NCBI GenBank assembly: GCA_009783565.1
Contig: WRDF01000012.1
Coordinates: 1 to 52,008 of the forward strand
Length of the DNA: 52,008 nucleotides
Direction of reading: 5' to 3'
Origin: Rikenellaceae bacterium
GTDB taxonomy: Bacteria; Bacteroidota; Bacteroidia; Bacteroidales; Rikenellaceae
A model generated the notes under the pieces. That model had not been told where the DNA came from, searched no databases, and saw only the letters and a program-made list of their open reading frames with translations. The first letter of the stretch is position 1. Every line of letters starts with the position of its first letter. Of the stretch, positions 43,353 to 49,500 are shown piece after piece. Made by a program: the position numbers and the translations under genes.

Positions 43353-43443
43353 ACAAAGCGAAAGGTACGAAATTTTGGGCTGGCGGACATCACGTTCCGC
43401 GAAAAATTCGTATCTTGTCGTCTGTTTATTAACCCTATATTTC

Positions 43444-44148
43444 ATGAAAAAGTTATTCCTTGCATTTTTGCTCTCAACGTTCGCAGTGTCGGGCGCGGTG
43501 GCGCAAAACATCAGACCCGCAGAGAGTGGCATCAAGGAAGTATTGCAAATGCTGGATGAGTTGGGCGCGAAAAGTTTCAGTTTCGACCTCTCGGAGTTTG
43601 CCGGCGGCGACTATGAGTTCTTCCTTTTTATAGAAGACTACGTGCGCGGCGAACGGCGCGGGCAAACGATTCGACAAGAAATCATGTTGGAGATTCCGCA
43701 GGAGTATTTGCAAGAGATTCCGGAAGAGTATCTGGAAGAGTTTCTGCAAAACTTTGAAAAGAAAAATATAAGCGTATTGATCATTCAGCAAACGGATAAC
43801 ATGGCGAGGATCAAAACAATGTACCCGCTCGGTGCATCGGCGCGGGCTGTGCCTCTTCATACACTCGAAGGAACACAAAAGGCGAACTACGGTGTCCTTC
43901 CATTGCAGATGGAGGCGCAGATCGCCCCGAACGTGAGGCGTATTCCGCTGTTGCTGTACGGTTCTTTCTGGCCTTTCGAAGAGAACAACCCCATGTCCGG
44001 AAGTGCTTTCTGCTTCGGAGTAGGCCCCGAAGATGGTGGTACATGTATTCCGCTGGAAGAGCTGACTCCCGACTTTTCGGGCAGTGCGCTGAAACGCATT
44101 CCGCAGTTCTATGTCATAGGGGTCGAGGTCGTGAAACGGAATAAGTAA
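43444..44148 (+). CDS. Exported protein of unknown function (234 aa)
   Basis: A signal peptide (MKKLFLAFLLSTFAVSGAVAQ, cleavage about residue 20) marks it as exported. I cannot name the family with confidence; it resembles Bacteroidetes proteins annotated as DUF5041. A middle segment repeats an eight-residue unit: EIPQEYLQ, EIPEEYLE, EFLQNFEK (about 78-101), predicted helical and acidic. The C-terminal half has IPLLLYGSFWPF and CFGVGPEDGGTC with two Cys that may form a disulfide. ATG 43444 is chosen for the signal peptide. It is 19 nt upstream of the DUF2807 gene and probably co-transcribed; both are exported. Confidence 0.6.
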   Translation: MKKLFLAFLLSTFAVSGAVAQNIRPAESGIKEVLQMLDELGAKSFSFDLSEFAGGDYEFFLFIEDYVRGERRGQTIRQEIMLEIPQEYLQEIPEEYLEEFLQNFEKKNISVLIIQQTDNMARIKTMYPLGASARAVPLHTLEGTQKANYGVLPLQMEAQIAPNVRRIPLLLYGSFWPFEENNPMSGSAFCFGVGPEDGGTCIPLEELTPDFSGSALKRIPQFYVIGVEVVKRNK

Positions 44149-44167
44149 GTAATTGAAAGAACAAGTT

Positions 44168-44884
44168 ATGAAAAGAATACTGTTTCTATTGGCGCTGCTT
44201 TTTGTGGCGGCGAACGTTATAAGCGCACAGGCGCAAAGCATCGAACACACGGAGGCGCTCGGCGAGTTCACGGCCGTGTCACTGTCGGGAAATATCAACG
44301 TTGAGCTTATTGCGGCCGATGAGAATTCGATAGAAGTGCATCTGCACGACTCCGACGCACAAAGGTTCAGATGGCATATCGCATCCGACGGGACGCTAAG
44401 CGTCGCCCTGCGACCGACGGTGGGACGCTCCGTACACGCCGACGTACGCATATATTACCGCGCTCCGTTGCGCGAGATAAGGGTGAACGGCGCGCGGCTC
44501 ACGGCCGAACAGAGCCGCCTCGCACAACTGTTCAGCCTTACGCTAAGGGGCGGCGCAAATGCGATAATCGACATGAATGCCGACGACATCGAGCTATCGG
44601 TAACGGGCAACTCGGCGTTGGTCGCTTCCGGCGAAACGAAATATCTCACCCTGCGCGCTACGGAGCGCAGCCGCGTCGATAGCCGCCGCTTGACGGCGCG
44701 CGCCGTCGAGGCCGAAGCGGCAACGGGGGCGGAAGTTTATCTGCACGCTTCGGAGCGTCTGGTGGTCAATGCGCGCAACACTTCGACGATCTACTATGCC
44801 GGCAGACCCTCGATATTGAAAGACCGCCGTTCGCGCGCACGCATCGGCCTGGGACTCTACGAGATCGGGGTGACCGAAAATTGA
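44168..44884 (+). CDS. Exported DUF2807 (head GIN domain) protein (238 aa)
   Basis: Signal peptide (MKRILFLLALLFVAANVISAQAQ) then a right-handed beta-helix of the GIN/DUF2807 family: LGEFTAVSLSGNINVELIAADENSIEVHL, IYYRAPLREIRVNGARLTA, LTLRGGANAIIDMNADDIELSVTGNS and VYLHASERLVVNARNTSTIYYAGRP. The repeating pattern of G/N turns followed by short strands is typical. The role of the family is not known; an adhesin-like or envelope-stress function is often suggested. It follows the preceding exported gene by 19 nt. ATG 44168 is preferred to one five codons upstream because the signal peptide starts there. Confidence 0.82.
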   Translation: MKRILFLLALLFVAANVISAQAQSIEHTEALGEFTAVSLSGNINVELIAADENSIEVHLHDSDAQRFRWHIASDGTLSVALRPTVGRSVHADVRIYYRAPLREIRVNGARLTAEQSRLAQLFSLTLRGGANAIIDMNADDIELSVTGNSALVASGETKYLTLRATERSRVDSRRLTARAVEAEAATGAEVYLHASERLVVNARNTSTIYYAGRPSILKDRRSRARIGLGLYEIGVTEN

Positions 44885-44892
44885 CGCGGGTT

Positions 44893-44994
44893 GGCGCAGC
44901 GCGCCGCCGGCGGTGTGGACGCGAAATGAAGTGTAGCGTCCCGCCGCGTGGGGCGGCGGTGTGACGCGCGGTTTTCAGCGAAAACCGCAAAAGC
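44893..44994. repeat. GC-rich repeat (family C), inverted copy
   Basis: Read on the minus strand it begins with the hairpin GCGGTTTTCgcTGAAAACCGC, then CCGCCGCCCCACGCGGCGGG and ACGCTACACTTC, the same order as the three plus-strand copies. It lies between the DUF2807 gene and rsmE. An AATTTCTAATTCTAATTG spacer (about 44997-45014) follows directly before rsmE. Confidence 0.8.
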
Positions 44995-45016
44995 CTAATT
45001 TCTAATTCTAATTGAA

Positions 45017-45739
45017 GTGCATCTGTTCTACTCACCGGACATCGAGCCGCCGTTCCACACGCTTAACGAGGAAGAGAGCCGGCATTGTGTGCGCGTGCTG
45101 CGGCTCGGCGCGGGCGATCGCCTGATGCTCACCGACGGGCGCGGCCATATGTACACGGCCGAAGTATGCGGCCCCGACGCACGGCGTTGCCGCGTGCACA
45201 TAGTCGAAACCGTCGCGGAGTATTGTCAGTGTGGCTACCGGCTCACGATGGCCGTCGCGCCGACAAAAAATGTCGATCGCTATGAGTGGTTTCTCGAAAA
45301 AGCTACGGAAGTCGGATGCGACGTGTTCGTGCCCTTGGAGTGCGCGCGCAGCGAACGGCGAACCTTCCGTCCCGACCGCGCGCTGCGCGTGATCACCGGC
45401 GCGGTAAAGCAATCACTGAAAGCGTATCACCCTGTGTTAGAGCCGCTTACAGCTATGCGCGAAATAGTCTCGCGGCCGTTCGACGGCGTGCGGATGATAG
45501 CGCACTGCGGCGCAACCACGACGGATCGAAAATACATTTCACAGTGTGTCGCGCCGGGCGATAACGTACTGATACTTATCGGCCCTGAGGGCGATTTCAC
45601 GCCGGAAGAAGTGTCACTCGCCGTTACCGCCGGTTTCACTGAAATATCTTTGGGCACAGCGCGCCTGCGCACCGAAACCGCCGCCATCGACGCCGTGATA
45701 GAGGTCGCGTTGGCGAATCGCACACGCGTGCGTGTTTGA
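45017..45739 (+). CDS. rsmE: 16S rRNA (uracil-1498-N3)-methyltransferase RsmE (240 aa)
   Basis: SPOUT methyltransferase that modifies the decoding region of the 30S subunit. The N-terminal PUA-like part is HLFYSPDIEPPFHTLNEEES with HCVRVLRLGAGD; the knot region has LIGPEGDFTPEEV and ISLGTARLRTETAAI. The KNVDRYEWFLEKATEVGCDV block fits the family. The start codon is GTG (45017), since no ATG fits before HLFYSP; the 12 nt upstream are AT-rich. The last codons (RTRVRV) are made by an alternating cacacgcgtgcgtg palindrome that runs into the stop. It is convergent with dnaX. Confidence 0.93.
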   Translation: MHLFYSPDIEPPFHTLNEEESRHCVRVLRLGAGDRLMLTDGRGHMYTAEVCGPDARRCRVHIVETVAEYCQCGYRLTMAVAPTKNVDRYEWFLEKATEVGCDVFVPLECARSERRTFRPDRALRVITGAVKQSLKAYHPVLEPLTAMREIVSRPFDGVRMIAHCGATTTDRKYISQCVAPGDNVLILIGPEGDFTPEEVSLAVTAGFTEISLGTARLRTETAAIDAVIEVALANRTRVRV

Positions 45740-45790
45740 CCTGCCGGATGTGCGATAGAATTGTCATTGCGGACTCCGATCCGCAACCGT
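45720..45790. repeat. Partial family A element and alternating palindrome behind rsmE
   Basis: GCACACGCGTGCGTGT (45720-45735) lies at the rsmE stop. GTCATTGCGGACTCCGATCC plus GCAAC (about 45763-45787) is the small family A hairpin in degenerate form. The 78-nt gap between the convergent rsmE and dnaX holds nothing else. Confidence 0.55.
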
Positions 45791-45817
45791 AGTAACAAAA
45801 AACTTAAAAACTGCGCA

Positions 45818-47578
45818 TTACTCCAATTCGAGGTTCAGCTCACGGCGTAAAACGTTGAGCGTCGGGTTCTTATCGGCGAGAAATTTCAATTTATCTTCGA
45901 CTTTTATCGGTTTGCGCGCCTTGTCGTCGGCGGCGACAGAGACCTCAAAGTCGATGCGCCCGTCGATGCCGGTAATATCGACAAGCATTGCCAGAAGTTC
46001 CGCACGACTGCGCATAATATCTTCATACAGCGTCTCCGTAGGCACTTTCAGCGTGATGCGGTTGCCCGAAATTTCCATCTCTTCGAGCGCCATCGCGATG
46101 CGCGGACGCTCACGGTAGACCTCGTTCAAAAACTCCGCACGCACCGCACGAATCTTGCTCTCGCACTCAGGATCGACAGCGACAGGTGTCGTTTCAGGTT
46201 GCTGCTCTTCATCCTCATCGACCGCGTACACTGCACATTTCGGACTGCTGCCGAGAATCTCGTTCAGAGAATTTCCCGCCACGATGCTCTGCGTTGCCAC
46301 CCGCCGTTTTTGGGGCGGCTCTTCGGCGGGAACAGAAGATGACGAAGATGCGACATGCGGCGTAATCACCTGCTGCTCAGATACTTCCGGCGCAACAGGT
46401 TGGGACAGTTGTGGAGGCGATTCCGCGCGTCGCAACGGCGGCAGTTCAACTTTTATTTCTATGTCAAGCTCTACGTCAGAGTTTTTTTTTTGACTGAGGC
46501 CGCACAGTTTCATCAGCCCCAGTTCTACGTTCAGGCGCGCGCTGGTCGCCGTTCGCAGCGTGCCGTCGAGTGCGGTCAGCGCCGCTATCGCACCGAACAG
46601 AAATTCGGTCGGACACTCTGCTCCCTGCACTTTGTAACGCTCTAACAACGAACCGCTTACCTCTAACAGCGACAGCGTCTGCGGGTTTTTGCTCATCAGC
46701 AGGTCGCGCAGGTGAGAGTTCAGCCCTCCGGCGAGCGACTGCGGTGAAAAACCTTTACGCAGCACCTCGTCGAACACGGTGAGCGCCACCGGATAATCTC
46801 CCGCAAGCAGGAGCGCGGTAAGGTTAAAATATGTGTCATAATCGAGGACGTTGAGCGTTCTCGCCACTTCCTTGAACGTCAGTGTATTACCGCAGAACGA
46901 CACCGCCTTGTCGAACATCGACAGCGCGTCGCGCATCCCGCCGTCGGCTTTCAGAGCGATCAGATGCAGCGACTCATCGTCAGCCGTAACCCCCTCTTGT
47001 CCGGCGACATGTCGAAGGTATCCCACCATGTCCTCGACCCTGATGCGATTGAAGTCGAAAATCTGACAACGCGAGAGTATCGTCGGCAGTATTTTATGTT
47101 TTTCGGTCGTCGCAAGGATGAAGACCGCATGTGCGGGCGGCTCTTCCAGCGTTTTCAGGAACGCATTGAACGCCGACGCCGAAAGCATGTGCACCTCGTC
47201 GATAATATAAACGCTGTACCGCCCGAACGGCGGCGGAATGCGCACCTGCTCCGTAAGCGAGCGGATGTCGTCCACCGAGTTGTTCGACGCGGCGTCCAGC
47301 TCGTGTATGGTAAAACTGCGCCCTTCGCCAAAGCTGCGGCACGACTCGCACTCACCGCACGCTTCGCTCTCGACCAGCATCGAGCAGTTTATGGCCTTTG
47401 CAAAAATCCTCGCACACGTGGTCTTCCCTACCCCGCGCGGCCCGCAAAACAGATAGGCATGGGCCAACTGCCCGCGCCCGATCGCGTTGCGAAGCGTTCC
47501 GGTGATATGCCCCTGCCCCACGACCGTCACGAACGTCGCCGGACGATACTTGCGCGCCGATACTACAAAATTATCCAT
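45818..47578 (-). CDS. dnaX: DNA polymerase III gamma/tau subunit (586 aa)
   Basis: Clamp-loader ATPase of the replicative polymerase. The N-terminus MDNFVVSARKYRPATFVTVV with GQGHI is the Bacteroidetes form. Walker A GPRGVGKTTCARI; zinc Cys in INCSMLVESEACGECESC; Walker B YIIDEVHMLS; sensor 1 ATTEKHKILPTILSRC. Domain III runs to about 360. A low-complexity linker (about 375-470, with a poly-K/E start and SSSSVPAEEPPQ) leads to a conserved C-terminal tail (about 480-586) ending RRELNLELE. A plus-strand run of nine T (about 46482-46490) gives an A-run in the coding strand that encodes KKN at the start of the linker; it is a possible slippage site for a short gamma form. The -7 box lies 4 nt before the ATG. 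Confidence 0.95.
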   Translation of the reverse strand: MDNFVVSARKYRPATFVTVVGQGHITGTLRNAIGRGQLAHAYLFCGPRGVGKTTCARIFAKAINCSMLVESEACGECESCRSFGEGRSFTIHELDAASNNSVDDIRSLTEQVRIPPPFGRYSVYIIDEVHMLSASAFNAFLKTLEEPPAHAVFILATTEKHKILPTILSRCQIFDFNRIRVEDMVGYLRHVAGQEGVTADDESLHLIALKADGGMRDALSMFDKAVSFCGNTLTFKEVARTLNVLDYDTYFNLTALLLAGDYPVALTVFDEVLRKGFSPQSLAGGLNSHLRDLLMSKNPQTLSLLEVSGSLLERYKVQGAECPTEFLFGAIAALTALDGTLRTATSARLNVELGLMKLCGLSQKKNSDVELDIEIKVELPPLRRAESPPQLSQPVAPEVSEQQVITPHVASSSSSVPAEEPPQKRRVATQSIVAGNSLNEILGSSPKCAVYAVDEDEEQQPETTPVAVDPECESKIRAVRAEFLNEVYRERPRIAMALEEMEISGNRITLKVPTETLYEDIMRSRAELLAMLVDITGIDGRIDFEVSVAADDKARKPIKVEDKLKFLADKNPTLNVLRRELNLELE

Positions 47579-47582
47579 ACTA

Positions 47583-47590
47583 CAAATGTA
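47583..47590 (-). promoter_or_regulatory. -7 box abutting the dnaX start
   Basis: Minus-strand TACATTTG (47590-47583) is a perfect TAnnTTTG box with only TAGT between it and the ATG at 47578. The dnaX N-terminus is well conserved, so the start codon is secure, and the mRNA is predicted to be leaderless or nearly so. Confidence 0.55.
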
Positions 47591-47623
47591 GGCTTTTTTG
47601 CCGAACTATCGTTACTTACGAAA

Positions 47624-47731
47624 GTCTCGGACTTCCGTGTTATGCGGAAGTCCTGCGGCACGCCGCCGCCCCACGCGGCGGGTCGCTATTTCTTCGCTTC
47701 GCTCAGACGACCCACCGCCGACGGCGTGCCG
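47624..47731. repeat. GC-rich repeat (family C), copy 4
   Basis: Hairpin GGACTTCC-gtgttat-GCGGAAGTCC (about 47629-47653), then GCGGCACGCCGCCGCCCCAC and GCGGCGGGTCGCTATT, and a right part ACCCACCGCCGACGGCGTGC. It lies between dnaX and ybeY. The hairpin sequence differs among copies while the GC block is kept. Confidence 0.82.
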
Positions 47732-47745
47732 AATCGCTATTTATG

Positions 47746-48174
47746 TTAAGTGTCGGTCGCAGCGGCGATCCATTCGTCTTCTTTTTCGCGCATTGTCATC
47801 TGTTCATCGGGCGTCGCGTCGCCATAGCCGCAGAGATGCAGCACACCGTGCGCCACCACGCGCAGCATTTCCTCGCGCACCGAGACACCATATTCCTGCG
47901 CATTTTCGGCCACCGTCACGGGGTCGATGAATACGTCGCCACTCACCATCCCGCGCGCCAAATCGCTATAATCGAACGTGATAACGTCAGTCGCATAATC
48001 ATGTCCGAGATACCGGCGATTAATTTCGAGATGCCGCTGCTGTGAGCAAAAAATGATGCTCACCTCGCCTGCCGCATATCCTTCGCGCGCCACACACCGG
48101 GCGACCCACGCCGCCACCGCGCGCTTACCCGCGAAACGACATGAAGACCCGTCGTTAAAAAATTTTATCGCCAT
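47746..48174 (-). CDS. ybeY: Endoribonuclease YbeY, rRNA maturation factor (142 aa)
   Basis: Metal-dependent RNase needed for 16S 3'-end maturation and 70S quality control. The metal site is in VAHGVLHLCGYGDATPDEQMTM: two His, with Asp in place of the third His of the enterobacterial HGxLHLxGYDH motif, a substitution I recall as usual in Bacteroidetes. Other family blocks are NRRYLGHDYATDVITFDYSD and VSGDVFIDPVTV. The start MAIKFFNDGSS (48174) is preferred; Met codons 7 and 11 residues upstream lie in AT-rich leader next to a repeat. It follows era on the same strand, a common ybeY-era neighbourhood. Confidence 0.92.
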   Translation of the reverse strand: MAIKFFNDGSSCRFAGKRAVAAWVARCVAREGYAAGEVSIIFCSQQRHLEINRRYLGHDYATDVITFDYSDLARGMVSGDVFIDPVTVAENAQEYGVSVREEMLRVVAHGVLHLCGYGDATPDEQMTMREKEDEWIAAATDT

Positions 48175-48209
48175 TTTGAGTAGTTGTATTGTCATCGCGG
48201 CGTACAATC

Positions 48210-48317
48210 GTCATTGCGAGGGCAGAAAGACCCGAAGCAATCCAAAAAATCACTGGATTGCTTCGCCTTTCAGGCTCGCAATGACGTTTATATAAGATTG
48301 CGTGGCAAGCCCGCAAC
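48210..48317. repeat. Family A repeat plus small hairpin between era and ybeY
   Basis: GTCATTGCGAGGG (48210) to CTCGCAATGAC (48285) with GAAGCAATCC and GGATTGCTTC arms, then a degenerate GATTGCGTGGCAAGCCCGCA (48296-48315). A gcgcgcgtgc alternating stretch (about 48332-48341) follows beside the era stop. Confidence 0.84.
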
Positions 48318-48341
48318 AAATAATTGAAAACTGCGCGCGTG

Positions 48342-49223
48342 CTACCCCTCATACCCGAACCGCCGCAGCTGACGATCGCTATTGCGCCAATCGTCATTAA
48401 CTTTGACGTGCATCTGCAAGAACACTTTCTTGCCTAAGAATTGTTCCAATTCCCCGCGTGCGGCCGTGCCCACTTTTTTGAGCATCGCACCCTTGTGGCC
48501 GATTATTATGCCCTTCTGCGAATCGCGCGCAACGTAGATCGTCGCCGAAATGCGGTCTATGGCCGGCTCTTCGTGATATTCCTCAATGGCAATCTCGACA
48601 CTGTACGGAATCTCCTTGTCATAGTAGCGCAGGATTTTCTCGCGGATAATTTCCGACGCGAAAAAGCGCATCGTGCGGTCGGTGAGCGTGTCCTTCGGGA
48701 AGAACGGCTCGCCTTCGGGTAAGTCTTTGAGCACAAGATCGAAAAGTCCGCCGATATTGAAACCCTCGCGTGCCGAAACGGGTACGATCCGTGCCTCAGG
48801 CAGCCGCCCGTGCCACAATGCAACAAGTTCGTCCAACTTCTCAGGCGTCGTCAGGTCTATCTTGTTGATCACAAGTATCGTTCGTATGCCGCTGGCGGCG
48901 ATTTTCCCGACCACGCCCGCCGATGCGGCATCGGCGCTCTCCGTCACATCGGTTACGTAGAGTATGATATCAGCGTCGCTCATCGCCCCGCGCACGGACC
49001 GCATCATCGATTCCTGTAATTTATAGCTCGGTTCGAGAATGCCGGGCGTATCGGAATAGACGATCTGAAAGTCGTCGCCGTTAACGATGCCCATTATGCG
49101 GTGACGCGTGGTCTGTGCCTTGGAGTTGATAATCGATAGCCGCTCGCCTACCAGCGCATTCATAAGCGTCGATTTGCCGACGTTCGGGTTGCCCAGAATA
49201 TTTACGAAACCGGATTTGTGCAT
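48342..49223 (-). CDS. era: GTPase Era (293 aa)
   Basis: Essential GTPase that assists 30S assembly by binding the 16S 3' end. G1 GNPNVGKSTL, G3 DTPGI, G4 NKID, and the C-terminal KH domain with KGIIIGHKGAMLKKVGTAAR and VFLQMHVKVNDDWRN. The start MHKSGFVNILGNPNVG (49223) lies 17 nt behind a consensus -7 box; the frame upstream to 49295 spans that promoter and is rejected. Length is normal. ybeY follows after a palindromic repeat. Confidence 0.96.
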   Translation of the reverse strand: MHKSGFVNILGNPNVGKSTLMNALVGERLSIINSKAQTTRHRIMGIVNGDDFQIVYSDTPGILEPSYKLQESMMRSVRGAMSDADIILYVTDVTESADAASAGVVGKIAASGIRTILVINKIDLTTPEKLDELVALWHGRLPEARIVPVSAREGFNIGGLFDLVLKDLPEGEPFFPKDTLTDRTMRFFASEIIREKILRYYDKEIPYSVEIAIEEYHEEPAIDRISATIYVARDSQKGIIIGHKGAMLKKVGTAARGELEQFLGKKVFLQMHVKVNDDWRNSDRQLRRFGYEG

Positions 49224-49240
49224 GGAGAATATATTTTCGG

Positions 49241-49248
49241 CAAAGATA
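49241..49248 (-). promoter_or_regulatory. -7 box for era
   Basis: Minus-strand TATCTTTG (49248-49241) matches the consensus and supports the era start at 49223, with a leader of about 13 nt. No strict TTTG lies 19-21 nt upstream. Confidence 0.55.
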
Positions 49249-49396
49249 CGATAAATGAAATTCACTATGGCCGGCGGCGGCGAAATACGCGGCACTAAAA
49301 TCGGACATCAATATCTTGCACTATAACCGAAACCCGCCATTCACTACGATTTTTCAGAAATATTCTGTTTTTGGGATTATAAATAAACATAAATCA

Positions 49397-49428
49397 TTTG
49401 GAGTTTCTGCTTATTTTGTTTAATATTG
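49397..49428 (+). promoter_or_regulatory. Promoter of the RHS-type gene
   Basis: TTTG (49397-49400), exactly 20 nt, then TAATATTG (49421-49428), which differs from TAnnTTTG at one base. The predicted start near 49433 leaves a leader of about 68 nt before the ATG at 49501. The rest of the 49249-49500 gap is AT-rich without a gene. Confidence 0.55.
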
Positions 49429-49500
49429 TGCGGATTCCATCCCGATGACTTACCCAAGCATCAATACTTGAAAGCATAATTAACTACTAATTCATTGGCT

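Noticed and set aside
47746-48174. YbeY inactive because the third His of the metal motif is replaced by Asp
   Set aside because: The HGxLHLCGxxD form is, to my knowledge, normal in Bacteroidetes, and Asp can coordinate the metal.
4866-48317. Possible CRISPR array from the many similar repeats
   Set aside because: Repeats are dispersed over tens of kilobases, palindromic and without regular spacers; no cas genes are present.
48342-49295. Longer era frame starting at 49295
   Set aside because: It spans the -7 box at 49241-49248 and adds a non-conserved N-terminus; the conserved start is at 49223.
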